DNA of 12,052 bases from Eubacteriaceae bacterium (GTDB taxonomy: Bacteria; Bacillota; Clostridia; Eubacteriales; UBA1433). The stretch covers positions 1 to 12,052 of the forward strand of contig JAAZOI010000027.1 in NCBI GenBank assembly GCA_012797825.1, written 5' to 3'. Below, in pieces: positions 1-7,571 of this stretch. The notes under the pieces were generated by a model. It saw only the letters and a program-made list of their open reading frames with translations, had not been told where the DNA came from and made no database searches. Each line of letters begins with the position of its first letter. Position 1 is the first letter of the stretch. A program made the position numbers and the translations under genes.

Positions 1-217
1 CAATACGCTGAAAAAAATGTCTTTACGCATTACTGAACTCGAAAAATTAATTTCACATACAGAATACGTAATTAAAGAAGCAGAATCTATAATATGTATG
101 CCGGATTTTTATAAAGAAACATACAGCAAGGATTTGTTGGAAGAATACAAAAATAATAAAATATTATTGGAACAATATGAAAATGAATGGCTCGAATTGA
201 CGGAGAAGCTAATTTAA
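1..217 (+). CDS. C-terminal fragment of a probable ABC-F family ATPase
   Basis: The reading frame is open from the left window edge (first full codon at position 2) to a TAA at 215-217, so only about 71 C-terminal residues are visible. The methionine at 17-19 has no SD in front of it and is taken as internal. The visible part is charged and helical, with leucines and isoleucines spaced like a two-helix coiled coil (ITELEKLI ... LLEEYKNNKILLEQYENEW). A short loop containing MPDFYKETYSKD separates the helices. This resembles the C-terminal coiled-coil domain of ABC-F proteins (Uup/YdiF/EttA class), soluble ATPases that act on ribosomes. The Walker motifs and ABC signature lie outside the window, so the assignment rests on this short tail alone. 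Another coiled-coil protein is possible. Confidence 0.6.
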   Translation, partial: NTLKKMSLRITELEKLISHTEYVIKEAESIICMPDFYKETYSKDLLEEYKNNKILLEQYENEWLELTEKLI

Positions 218-243
218 ATATGCTATTATTTAAAGCAGATAAA

Positions 244-269
244 AAAAGCAGCCTTGTAAGGCTGCTTTT
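244..269. terminator. Bidirectional rho-independent terminator
   Basis: A perfect 11-bp stem (AAAAGCAGCCT pairing with AGGCTGCTTTT) encloses a 4-nt TGTA loop. It has an A-run on the left and a T-run on the right, so it can end transcripts from both sides. It lies between the convergent ABC-F-like gene (stop at 217) and the LCP gene (stop at 277). Confidence 0.88.
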
Positions 270-276
270 GTGCATA

Positions 277-1473
277 TTAGTCTGAAGGAGATTCTTCCGT
301 TGAAGGTGTGGTAGTTGTTCTTGAATCTGTCCTTAATGGTTCCTGCGTCCACTGAGCCGCAGTAATACCGTATACTTGTTTTATAAGAGCTACTCGCTGC
401 GCCTGATTGATAATCCAATAAGAAACACCATCCCTTGAACCATAATAGCCCGGGAATGTATATGTTTTAATATTATTTACATCAATATCCTTCGCGGTTG
501 CCGCAAGCGATGTAAGCTGTGCAAAGCTCATATTTGTATACATATTGTCTTTAATAGAATTATAAATTTTAGGCAGCAACATGAGTTTGTTACCTTTTTT
601 GACCTGATCAAACAGCGCTTTCAACAGTTTTTGCTGCATCCCCGCCCTTTCAATATCGCTTCCTGCTGCATTTCTGTCCCTTGCCAGTAATACAAAGTGC
701 TTTCCATCTAGAAGCTGAGGGCCTTTATGCACTCTGACAGTGTGATTGGCGTATATATCATAAGGAACATCATACTGTACTCCGCCTACGGCATCTACAA
801 TCTGTACAGCCGAATCCATATCAATACATACATAATAATCTATTGGCACTCCGCCAAGCAACGCGCTGACTGTCTGAGTAAGACAATCTACACCGTTGTC
901 AAAGTCATTGTCTTTATTTCCGTAAATCGAGCCGTAATACATGCATGCGTTTACTTTAGTTTTGCCTCTGTTTCCGTACAGAGGAACATAAGTATCACGC
1001 GGTACCGATACCATTGAAACTGCTTTTGTTTGAATATTAAGGCTTACAAGTATTATCGTGTCTGGTCTGTATATATCACTGTAATCGCCGCTATCTTCAC
1101 GCGCTGCATTTCTGTCTATGCCAAAAACCAGGATGTTAACCACGTTTTTATCGAAGTTCTCAGCGGCATTAAGCCCTTTGGACACATTAACTTTGTTTGA
1201 AAATTTATCATCTGCATGCTGTAAGGAATCTTTGTTTCCGGCAATTTTGTTAATATAACCAAACCCTACTATACCTATTACCAATAAAGATACTAAAATA
1301 GATACAATGACTTTAAACCATCTTCGTTTTACAATAGGAACCTTTTTATAGCTGCCGTAATTAAATGCGTCGGCATCATCTGATTCATTAAGATAGCTGT
1401 TATTAAAACTTCCGGTATCGTCATTATTATTGATATTTACTAAATCTTCGTTATTAAATTTGTTTCTTCTCAT
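277..1473 (-). CDS. LytR-CpsA-Psr (LCP) family cell-wall polymer ligase
   Basis: 398 aa. LCP proteins transfer undecaprenyl-linked anionic glycopolymers (teichoic acids, capsule) to peptidoglycan outside the membrane. The sequence shows an acidic, Asn-rich cytoplasmic N-terminus (1-48), a basic KRRW anchor and one membrane helix (about 52-73). The extracellular LCP domain follows (about 111-290), with family hallmarks ILVFGID (114-120), RPDTIILVS (136-144), the PRDTYVPLYG block (158-167), KVNACMYYG (173-181) and GPQLLDGKHFVLLARDR (251-267). The last helix carries ERAGMQQKLL, as in other LCPs. The tail is Ser/Thr-rich and low complexity (from about 382). The ATG start is preceded by AGGAAG about 8 nt upstream. 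The gene probably has its own promoter in the 71-bp gap after the hydratase gene. The polymer substrate cannot be told from sequence. Confidence 0.93.
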   Translation of the reverse strand: MRRNKFNNEDLVNINNNDDTGSFNNSYLNESDDADAFNYGSYKKVPIVKRRWFKVIVSILVSLLVIGIVGFGYINKIAGNKDSLQHADDKFSNKVNVSKGLNAAENFDKNVVNILVFGIDRNAAREDSGDYSDIYRPDTIILVSLNIQTKAVSMVSVPRDTYVPLYGNRGKTKVNACMYYGSIYGNKDNDFDNGVDCLTQTVSALLGGVPIDYYVCIDMDSAVQIVDAVGGVQYDVPYDIYANHTVRVHKGPQLLDGKHFVLLARDRNAAGSDIERAGMQQKLLKALFDQVKKGNKLMLLPKIYNSIKDNMYTNMSFAQLTSLAATAKDIDVNNIKTYTFPGYYGSRDGVSYWIINQAQRVALIKQVYGITAAQWTQEPLRTDSRTTTTPSTEESPSD

Positions 1474-1507
1474 ATTGTTTTCTTCCTGTAAAAAATCGAC
1501 AAAAAAT

Positions 1508-1516
1508 ATTATATCA
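1508..1516 (-). promoter_or_regulatory. Extended -10 promoter for the LCP gene
   Basis: Read on the minus strand, TGATATAAT is a perfect TGn-extended -10 element. A weak TTGAAT lies 15 bp upstream as a possible -35 (1529-1534). The predicted start of transcription near 1501 leaves a leader of about 28 nt containing the SD. This suggests the LCP gene does not depend only on read-through from the hydratase gene, after which no strong terminator is seen. Confidence 0.55.
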
Positions 1517-1544
1517 CATATTTTAAAAATTCAAACAGTAAATT

Positions 1545-3800
1545 TTATTTGTTCCTGTAATAGTTAATTAAACTGCCTGAAAGTATTATTTCTCTTTCCG
1601 TATTAGTAAATGATTCCAAATTAAAAATTACTTTATTAATGTTATCATTATTTATAATATATGCATCCACTTGTTTTTGACCGTTTTTAATAGCTTGTTT
1701 TATTCCTTTTATAAAAATCCAGTCATTTTTTCCCAGTTCATAACCACCGTTATAAATAAAAGGTATCATTCCCCAATTTATAAGATTTGAGCGATAACGT
1801 TTAGTAGCATAAGCTTGCGCTATATTAGCCCCCGCCCCCAAAACTCTCTGACAGGATGCCGCTTGTTCGCGTGCAGAGCCGTCTCCCGGTTTTATTGCAT
1901 ATATTGCGCTTGATATCTGAATGTTCTTCAAGTCCTCAATATTATAATTTAATTCTTTTTTAAGTACATTAAATATTTTTAAAATTTCATCGTTAATTGT
2001 ACCTTCTATTCTGTCTTGATTAATTTGTTTTACATTTTTTGCATTTTGCACATAATCTTTATCTTTGCGCGATAATGTGAATTCAGCAAGCTTTAACGGA
2101 TTAGAGCGATAAGAAGAAGTCTCGCCTGACGGTATCAGCTCATCCGTAGTAGTTACAGGATCTTTAATTACTGAAACCACTTTTATAAGCATATCATCGC
2201 CCAGCGCAGGCATATCCGGCCAGTCCGCAATATTGGGACCGTAAATAAGACTCTCATCTCTATTTTCTTTTTGCCAGCCGTTATAAATTCTATTTTTATA
2301 AATTTCGCTGTTATATGAATATTTTGTTTCGCTGTATTTTACATCAATTTCATTTGCCGCCGTTAAAATCCCCTTATTTGCAGCTGTAGCGGCTATGCTT
2401 CTTGCGTCCATTAACGCGACTGATGCATATTGGTTGTCAGCAGGTCTGCTTCCCTCTCTGTTCGGGAAATTTCTTGTAGTATGTCTTATTGACAGCCCTT
2501 TGTTGCTTGGAACATCCCCGGCTCCAAAGCAAGGCCCGCAGAACGCGCTTCTTATTGTTGCGCCAGCAAGCATAAGAGTATTTATAGTATTATTTTTAGT
2601 TAATTCATACATTACAGGCTGGCTTGACGGATAAACGCTTAGAGAAAACGCGTCATTGCCTATATTTTTTCCTTTTAAAATGTCAGCGGCATATGTTATA
2701 TTTTCAAACATGCCTCCTGCGCATCCGGCAATGACTGCCTGTGAACATAAAAACCCGTTTGGAGTTAGTTTATCTTTCAACGTAAAATCGATACTGCCGC
2801 CTAGCTGTTCTTTGCCTTTTTTATCAATAATTTCTATAATATCATGCGCGTTTTCCTTAAATTCTTTTATGCTGTATACATTTGAATGATGAAACGGAAG
2901 CGCGATATTAGGTTTGATTTTTGATAAATCAACATATACGCACCCGTCGTAGTACGCTGTATTGGCAACAGTCAATTCTTTATAGTCATTTTCTCTGTTA
3001 TGAACGGTTAAATACTGTTTTACTTTATCATCAGTTTTCCAAACTGAACTTAAACAGGTAGTTTCCGTAGTCATAACATCTATTCCCATTCTGTATTCAA
3101 CGCTGAGTTTATCAACGCCGTCTCCTGTGAATTCCATTATCTTATTTTTAACATATCCGTTTGCAAATGTCGCTTTTATTATCTCGAGCGCCACATCCTG
3201 AGGGCCTGTCCCGTATGGCGGTTCTCCTGTTAAATAAACGCAAACAACTTCGGGATATTCAATATCATATGTTCTTTTTAAAAGTTGTTTTACCAGTTCG
3301 GGGCCGCCTTCTCCTATGGCCAAGGTGCCAAGCGCGCCATATCTGGTATGGCTGTCCGAGCCTAGTATCATTTTGCCGCATCCTGCGTAAACTTCTCTCA
3401 TATATTGATGTATTACCGCTAAATGCGCCGGAACATATATGCCGCCGTATTTCTTTGCGGCGCTTAACCCAAATAAATGGTCGTCTTCATTAATGGTTCC
3501 GCCAACGGCGCAAAGACTGTTATGGCAATTAGTAAGTACGTACGGTATATCAAATTTTTCAAGTCCGCTGGCTTTCGCGGTTTGAATAATTCCGACATAA
3601 GTAATATCATGAGATGCCAGCGCATCAAATATTATATTAAGTTTCTGCATATTGCCGCTTTTATTATGCTTTTCTAATATTTTATAAGAAATTGTATTCT
3701 TTTTTAAATCATCCTGATTATATTCCTTATATTTTATATCATCTTGCGATATAATTTTATTGTTATCCAGATAAATACCTGTATCATATAGTTTGATCAT
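1545..3800 (-). CDS. Aconitase-superfamily hydratase, YbhJ-like, 4Fe-4S
   Basis: 751 aa, close to E. coli YbhJ in length and shorter than aconitase A. All aconitase-fold landmarks are present in order: HQYMREVYA (131-139) and GSDSHT (147-152) in the substrate region, and three cluster-ligand cysteines, Cys360 (AGCAGG) plus Cys421 and Cys424 (FCGPCFG). Also present are RNFPNREGS (443-451) and, in the C-terminal swivel domain, GDGSAREQAA (639-648) followed by SNLINWGMIPF (671-681). It should therefore bind a labile 4Fe-4S cluster and isomerise or hydrate a small carboxylic acid in the cytoplasm. The substrate is unknown for the YbhJ type. No citrate synthase, isocitrate dehydrogenase or leucine gene lies nearby, so context gives no pathway. 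The ATG has a strong SD (GAGGAGA, about 5 nt). The swivel and cluster domains are fused in one chain, unlike LeuC/LeuD. Confidence 0.88.
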   Translation of the reverse strand: MIKLYDTGIYLDNNKIISQDDIKYKEYNQDDLKKNTISYKILEKHNKSGNMQKLNIIFDALASHDITYVGIIQTAKASGLEKFDIPYVLTNCHNSLCAVGGTINEDDHLFGLSAAKKYGGIYVPAHLAVIHQYMREVYAGCGKMILGSDSHTRYGALGTLAIGEGGPELVKQLLKRTYDIEYPEVVCVYLTGEPPYGTGPQDVALEIIKATFANGYVKNKIMEFTGDGVDKLSVEYRMGIDVMTTETTCLSSVWKTDDKVKQYLTVHNRENDYKELTVANTAYYDGCVYVDLSKIKPNIALPFHHSNVYSIKEFKENAHDIIEIIDKKGKEQLGGSIDFTLKDKLTPNGFLCSQAVIAGCAGGMFENITYAADILKGKNIGNDAFSLSVYPSSQPVMYELTKNNTINTLMLAGATIRSAFCGPCFGAGDVPSNKGLSIRHTTRNFPNREGSRPADNQYASVALMDARSIAATAANKGILTAANEIDVKYSETKYSYNSEIYKNRIYNGWQKENRDESLIYGPNIADWPDMPALGDDMLIKVVSVIKDPVTTTDELIPSGETSSYRSNPLKLAEFTLSRKDKDYVQNAKNVKQINQDRIEGTINDEILKIFNVLKKELNYNIEDLKNIQISSAIYAIKPGDGSAREQAASCQRVLGAGANIAQAYATKRYRSNLINWGMIPFIYNGGYELGKNDWIFIKGIKQAIKNGQKQVDAYIINNDNINKVIFNLESFTNTEREIILSGSLINYYRNK

Positions 3801-3900
3801 AAAATCTCCTCAATAACTGTAAATATAATGTAATATTAACATAAAAAACCGTTTTATAAAAGCTTATACATATAATACCTTTATAGCTGAACAAATCTGC

Positions 3901-3929
3901 TTTACATTTTTTGTTATAAATTTTATAAT
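3901..3929 (+). promoter_or_regulatory. Sigma-A type promoter of the CAT/E2-fold gene
   Basis: TTTACA (3901-3906), a 17-bp spacer and a perfect TATAAT (3924-3929) form a near-consensus vegetative promoter. Transcription would start near 3936, leaving a leader of about 45 nt before the ATG at 3981. The 180-bp region between the divergent hydratase and CAT/E2-fold genes is otherwise very AT-rich. I saw no equally good minus-strand promoter for the hydratase. Confidence 0.72.
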
Positions 3930-3980
3930 ATATCAAATTTATTAAATTTAAATAGATTTTTTTATTGAAAGGATTACATA

Positions 3981-4781
3981 ATGTTTAAAAAAAGAAGCGA
4001 CGGTAAATATATTACTCTGCCAGATCCGTTTTTTCGCATTATTCCTCATGTAATGTCTACAAGATGTGAGTCTCAGGTATTTTATCAGCATGAATTTGAT
4101 GTAGCCCCTCTTACAGAATATATCAAGTTAAAAAGGCAGGATAATATAGACATATCATTTCTGTCTCTGTTTATCGCATGCTATGTACGTACTATAAAAG
4201 AGCATCCCTATTTAAACAGATTTATAGCAAGCAGAAGAATTTATTTAAGAAATAATATAGAAATAGTTTTTATGATCAAAAAGCGCCTTGATTTTGAAAG
4301 TGATGAAATGGCTGTAAAGATGAGCTTTGACGGAAGCGAAAATATATTTCAGATAAATGAAAAAGTAAAGGTGGAAATCGAAAACAGCATAAAAAATTCA
4401 TCTGATAACGAAACAGACGCACTTGCGAAAATATTTAATAAACTGCCTAATTTTTTAATTAAAGCCGCGGTAGGCTTATGCAAATATGCGGATAATAATA
4501 ATTTTCTGCCTAAAAGCATAATCTCGGCAAGTCCGTTTCATTCAAGTATGTATATCACTTACTTGAAGTCAATTAAACTTGACAGAGTATATCACCATTT
4601 ATATAATTTCGGCACATGCAGCATTTTTGCCGGCATTGGCAAGGCAAATTCTAAATCGCACGGCAAAACAATATCAGTAGGATACACAATAGACGAACGA
4701 ATCTGCGACGGTTTTTCTCTGTCTAAAGCTTTTAAAACAGTAGAAAACATACTTAAAAATCCCGCTGTATTGGAACAATAA
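3981..4781 (+). CDS. Stand-alone CAT/E2-fold acyltransferase-like protein with His-to-Glu at the catalytic position
   Basis: 266 aa, cytoplasmic, with no signal or membrane helix. It matches the chloramphenicol acetyltransferase / 2-oxoacid dehydrogenase E2 catalytic fold, but with no lipoyl or E3-binding domain, so it is not a true dehydrogenase subunit. Landmarks: N-terminal KKRSDGKY (3-10), HPYLNRFIASRRIY (75-88), the YHHLYNFGTCSIFAGIGK strand pair (204-221) and a C-terminal DERICDGF (238-245). That last motif aligns with the HHxxxDG active site of CAT/E2, but the catalytic histidine is Glu239, while Asp243 and Gly244 remain. From memory, this Firmicutes subfamily often carries DER rather than DHR here, so the change may be a family trait. 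The ATG has the SD AAAGGA about 7 nt upstream and a good promoter. Automatic pipelines often name it 2-oxo acid dehydrogenase subunit E2. Substrate and activity are unknown. Confidence 0.8.
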   Translation: MFKKRSDGKYITLPDPFFRIIPHVMSTRCESQVFYQHEFDVAPLTEYIKLKRQDNIDISFLSLFIACYVRTIKEHPYLNRFIASRRIYLRNNIEIVFMIKKRLDFESDEMAVKMSFDGSENIFQINEKVKVEIENSIKNSSDNETDALAKIFNKLPNFLIKAAVGLCKYADNNNFLPKSIISASPFHSSMYITYLKSIKLDRVYHHLYNFGTCSIFAGIGKANSKSHGKTISVGYTIDERICDGFSLSKAFKTVENILKNPAVLEQ

Positions 4782-4803
4782 TAATTAATTACTATATCTA
4801 TAA

Positions 4804-4833
4804 AAAAACTGTCTGCGCATGCAGACAGTTTTT
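4804..4833. terminator. Bidirectional rho-independent terminator
   Basis: A perfect 13-bp stem (AAAAACTGTCTGC pairing with GCAGACAGTTTTT) encloses the 4-nt loop GCAT, with A- and T-runs on the two sides. It separates the convergent CAT/E2-fold gene (stop at 4781) from the M23 peptidase gene (stop at 4837) and should end the FtsEX operon transcript. Confidence 0.92.
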
Positions 4834-4836
4834 ATT

Positions 4837-5973
4837 TTAATATATTACCCACGGAAGCGGATTAACTGCTGTGCCGTTTTGCCGTACCTCAAAATGTAAA
4901 TGAGGTCCTGTTGATGCGCCGGTTGATCCTACGTGCGCTATTATCTGACCTGCAACAACATAATCGCCTTTTTTTACGTTCAGCGAGCTGCAGTGCCCGA
5001 AAAGCATTGTCACTCCGCCGCCCATATCTATTATTACAGCATTACCGTATCCGCCGTAATATTTTGCAAGTATTACTATTCCGTTGCCCGGTGATATTAT
5101 CTTTGATTTGTTTGCCGCTCCGATATCAACACCCGAATGGAATATCCTATAGCCGTATATAGGATGAATTCTGTAGCCAAAATTGCTTGTTAAATGCTTG
5201 TATCCCGGAGTAGGCCATAAATAGTAACCTTTTTTATTTTGAAAATTTCTGCTTGGATCCATTTCCGCTAAAATCAATTTTTGAATAGCCGCAGATTCCG
5301 CTTCTTCTGCCGCCAATTCAGCTTCAAGACCCGATTTATCATCATACATTGCCGCCATAAGATTCTGCTTTTCTTTTTTTGCGTCAACCTGAGTTGCAAT
5401 TGTATCATTAGATTCTTTTTTTAAATTTTCAAGCGCTATTTTATCATTTTCTATTTTTTGCTTTTTATCGGCAATTTCATTTTCTATTCTTAAAAGTTCA
5501 TCAAGTATTCCTTTATCATAATTTGTAAGGGTTTTTATTGCATCTATTCTGCTTATAAGATCCGTAATACTTTGCGATGAAAATAAAATCTGAATATAAT
5601 CCATGCTGCCGTACATATACATTAATCTTATACGCTCATCCGAAATTTTTTTGTGTTCTTCTCGCTCTTGTTCAGCTGCATCAAGCTCTTGCTGAGTTTG
5701 GTCAAGGCTTTGCTGTGTAATATTTATTTGGCTGTTCAAGCTATCTATTTCATCTTCAAGTTCTTGTATGCTATCATCAATTTTGTTTATTTCCGCAACA
5801 AGAGCATTTATATTGTTTTTTATTTGGGTAATTCTGCTTTTTGTAGCGGCAATTTCATCTTGTATCCTTTTTAATTTTTCCTGGTTCGTTTCTGCATGAA
5901 CATTTACAGTTGAAGACAGCAGAAACAGCGCAATTAATAGTACACATACTGCTTTTGACTTAATTTTCATCAT
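4837..5973 (-). CDS. Secreted coiled-coil M23 (LytM) peptidoglycan endopeptidase, FtsEX partner
   Basis: 378 aa. The signal peptide has a basic start, a hydrophobic core and a VHA cleavage site after residue 27. A long coiled coil follows (about 30-235), interrupted by RIRLMYMYGS (114-123) and SITDLISRIDAIKTL (135-149), which resemble the hinge of CwlO, PcsB and EnvC that docks on FtsX. The C-terminal M23 domain (about 252-378) keeps all expected residues: His279 and Asp283 in HSGVD, His327 in FGHCSS, and His358 and His360 in GPHLHFEV. It is therefore predicted to be a zinc-dependent enzyme that cuts peptide cross-links in the wall, regulated by FtsEX ATP cycles. It is last in the operon, and its ATG overlaps the ftsX stop as ATGA. 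A second ATG follows directly, so the start could be one codon later. SD AAAGG lies about 9 nt upstream. Confidence 0.92.
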   Translation of the reverse strand: MMKIKSKAVCVLLIALFLLSSTVNVHAETNQEKLKRIQDEIAATKSRITQIKNNINALVAEINKIDDSIQELEDEIDSLNSQINITQQSLDQTQQELDAAEQEREEHKKISDERIRLMYMYGSMDYIQILFSSQSITDLISRIDAIKTLTNYDKGILDELLRIENEIADKKQKIENDKIALENLKKESNDTIATQVDAKKEKQNLMAAMYDDKSGLEAELAAEEAESAAIQKLILAEMDPSRNFQNKKGYYLWPTPGYKHLTSNFGYRIHPIYGYRIFHSGVDIGAANKSKIISPGNGIVILAKYYGGYGNAVIIDMGGGVTMLFGHCSSLNVKKGDYVVAGQIIAHVGSTGASTGPHLHFEVRQNGTAVNPLPWVIY

Positions 5974-6875
5974 TTCACATTACCTTTTAAAAATTTACTT
6001 ACCGAAATAAAACTTCCCCCCGCGCCGATTATCAGTCCGTAAAGTATAAAGCATATTGTTATCTGATAAATAACCGCATTAAAAGGAGCAAGCGATGTGC
6101 TTAACGGCAGCACCGAGTTTAGCTGCATAAGCCCTATCATCATTGTATATCCGCCGCGGAGCAGCAATACTGCTGCTATAGCGCCTATTAAACCCAAGAC
6201 GCTTCCTTCAATAATAAACGGTATTTTAATATAGGAATTGCTCGCGCCGACGTATCTCATAATTTCCACATCGTTGCGTCTTGCATATACTGTTAATTTA
6301 ATAGTATTATATATTGTGAACAAGCTCACCGCGCTTAATATAGCTACAACGATAAGACTTATCGTATTTATCAGATTATTAAATTTAAGCAAAACAGAAA
6401 CATACTCTTTGCCATAGACTACATCCGTAACTCCATTATATTCTATAATAGAACTATATACTTGTGAAAGATTATCTGCATTATCAACTTTTATTACATA
6501 AGAACGCGGAAGCGGGTTGCCTGTTTGTGCATAACCTTCTAAAAGCGCTTCTTCGCTGCTGTCAAACCATGAAGCAAATTCTTCAAGCGCTTCTTCTTTG
6601 GATACATACTTCATTTCTGTAACATGGCTGTTGTTTTGTATATATGTGCCTATTTCGCTTACCTGCTGGTCTGATATATCGTCATTTAAATATACTTTCA
6701 TTTGCAAATTGCTTTCGACCTCTTTGACTATGTATGAAACGTTAATTGCAATTACTAAAACAATTCCCATAATTATAAGCGCCGCAACAACCGATGCTAT
6801 GGAAGCAGTACTCATAAGAACATTTCTTTTAATGTTAAGATAGGCGTCTCTTACAAAATTTAATAACGTTCTCAA
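5970..6875 (-). CDS. ftsX: FtsX, membrane subunit of the FtsEX complex
   Basis: 301 aa. FtsX is a type VII ABC-like membrane protein that passes ATP-driven conformational change from FtsE to a wall hydrolase outside. It has a short cytoplasmic amphipathic N-terminus, TM1 (about 22-48), a large extracellular loop (about 49-165) and TM2-TM4 (about 168-192, 220-243, 268-290). The cytoplasmic stretch ARRNDVEIMRYVGAS (198-212) is the typical FtsE-contacting helix. Translation starts at TTG, not ATG: the codon overlaps the ftsE stop as TTGA, and a strong SD (GGGAGGA, about 9 nt upstream) lies inside the end of ftsE. The next methionine (Met21) would remove the N-terminal helix and has no comparable SD. 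The 3' end overlaps the M23 gene by 4 bp, indicating translational coupling of all three. Confidence 0.95.
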   Translation of the reverse strand: MRTLLNFVRDAYLNIKRNVLMSTASIASVVAALIIMGIVLVIAINVSYIVKEVESNLQMKVYLNDDISDQQVSEIGTYIQNNSHVTEMKYVSKEEALEEFASWFDSSEEALLEGYAQTGNPLPRSYVIKVDNADNLSQVYSSIIEYNGVTDVVYGKEYVSVLLKFNNLINTISLIVVAILSAVSLFTIYNTIKLTVYARRNDVEIMRYVGASNSYIKIPFIIEGSVLGLIGAIAAVLLLRGGYTMMIGLMQLNSVLPLSTSLAPFNAVIYQITICFILYGLIIGAGGSFISVSKFLKGNVK

Positions 6876-7552
6876 TAGAAATATCCTCCCTGTCTGTCTC
6901 CTCTTATTACCCCGTTTTCAAGTATTAACACTCTTTTATTAAAAGAGTCGACAACCTGTTTATCATGAGTTGCCATTATTATAGTAGTTCCCAATGTATT
7001 TATATTCTCAAGCAATTTCATAATTCCGAACGACGTGCGCGGATCCAAATTGCCTGTAGGTTCGTCGCATATAAGAATTTCCGGGCCATTTATAATCGCT
7101 CGCGCAATTGCCACCCTTTGGCGTTCTCCGCCCGACATTGTTTGCGGGTATCTGTCTTCCATTCCGTTAAGCCCTACAATTTCAAGCACATATGAAACTC
7201 TTTTTTTAATTGTTTTGCTGTCGCGTTTTAGCACTTCCATGGCAAATGCCACATTTTCAAAAACCGTTTTTCCTTCCAGAAGCTTAAATTCCTGAAAAAC
7301 TACTCCCATTCTTCGTCTGAGATGCTGAATTTCATTATTTTTTAATTTATTTACATCTACTTCATTTAAGTATAACGTTCCGTATGTAGGATTAAAATCT
7401 TTTAAAATAAGCCTTAAAAAAGTACTTTTACCGGCTCCGCTGGGGCCCACAAGAAAAACAAATTCACCCTTTTTTATATAAATATTAATATCTTTGAGGG
7501 CATACTGATCGCTATCGTTATATACTTTTGATATGTTGTCAAACTTTATCAT
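6872..7552 (-). CDS. ftsE: FtsE, ATPase subunit of the FtsEX complex
   Basis: 226 aa, the usual FtsE length. All ABC ATPase motifs are intact: Walker A GPSGAGKST (36-44), Q-loop Gln87 in VVFQEFKLL, signature MSGGE (139-143), Walker B ILICDEP (159-165), D-loop NLD (168-170) and H-loop His196 in ATHD. The VVFQEFKLLEGKTVFENVAF stretch is characteristic of FtsE. It acts at the inner face of the membrane, hydrolysing ATP to drive FtsX and so the external M23 hydrolase. The ATG has the SD GGAGAA about 5 nt upstream. The gene starts 19 bp after the triple peptidoglycan-binding gene and overlaps ftsX by 4 bp. In Gram-positive bacteria FtsEX is linked to cell elongation or septal wall hydrolysis; which applies here cannot be told. 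Confidence 0.96.
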   Translation of the reverse strand: MIKFDNISKVYNDSDQYALKDINIYIKKGEFVFLVGPSGAGKSTFLRLILKDFNPTYGTLYLNEVDVNKLKNNEIQHLRRRMGVVFQEFKLLEGKTVFENVAFAMEVLKRDSKTIKKRVSYVLEIVGLNGMEDRYPQTMSGGERQRVAIARAIINGPEILICDEPTGNLDPRTSFGIMKLLENINTLGTTIIMATHDKQVVDSFNKRVLILENGVIRGDRQGGYFY

Positions 7553-7571
7553 ATTTTTCTCCGATTTTGCT

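Noticed and set aside
3161..3493. A 110-codon plus-strand open frame inside the hydratase gene
   Set aside because: It is antisense to a clearly conserved enzyme, has no SD or promoter, and its translation resembles no family I know. Similar antisense frames at 727-1017, 2395-2634, 4911-5162 and elsewhere are rejected for the same reason.
1545..3800. Naming the hydratase as aconitase A, homoaconitase or isopropylmalate isomerase
   Set aside because: Its length, fused single-chain layout and motif details (such as AGCAGG in place of GSCTNS) fit the YbhJ type better, and no pathway genes are nearby.
3866..3894. A minus-strand promoter for the hydratase (TTGTTC with a TATGTA-like -10)
   Set aside because: The region is so AT-rich that weak matches occur by chance; no -10/-35 pair was good enough to annotate.
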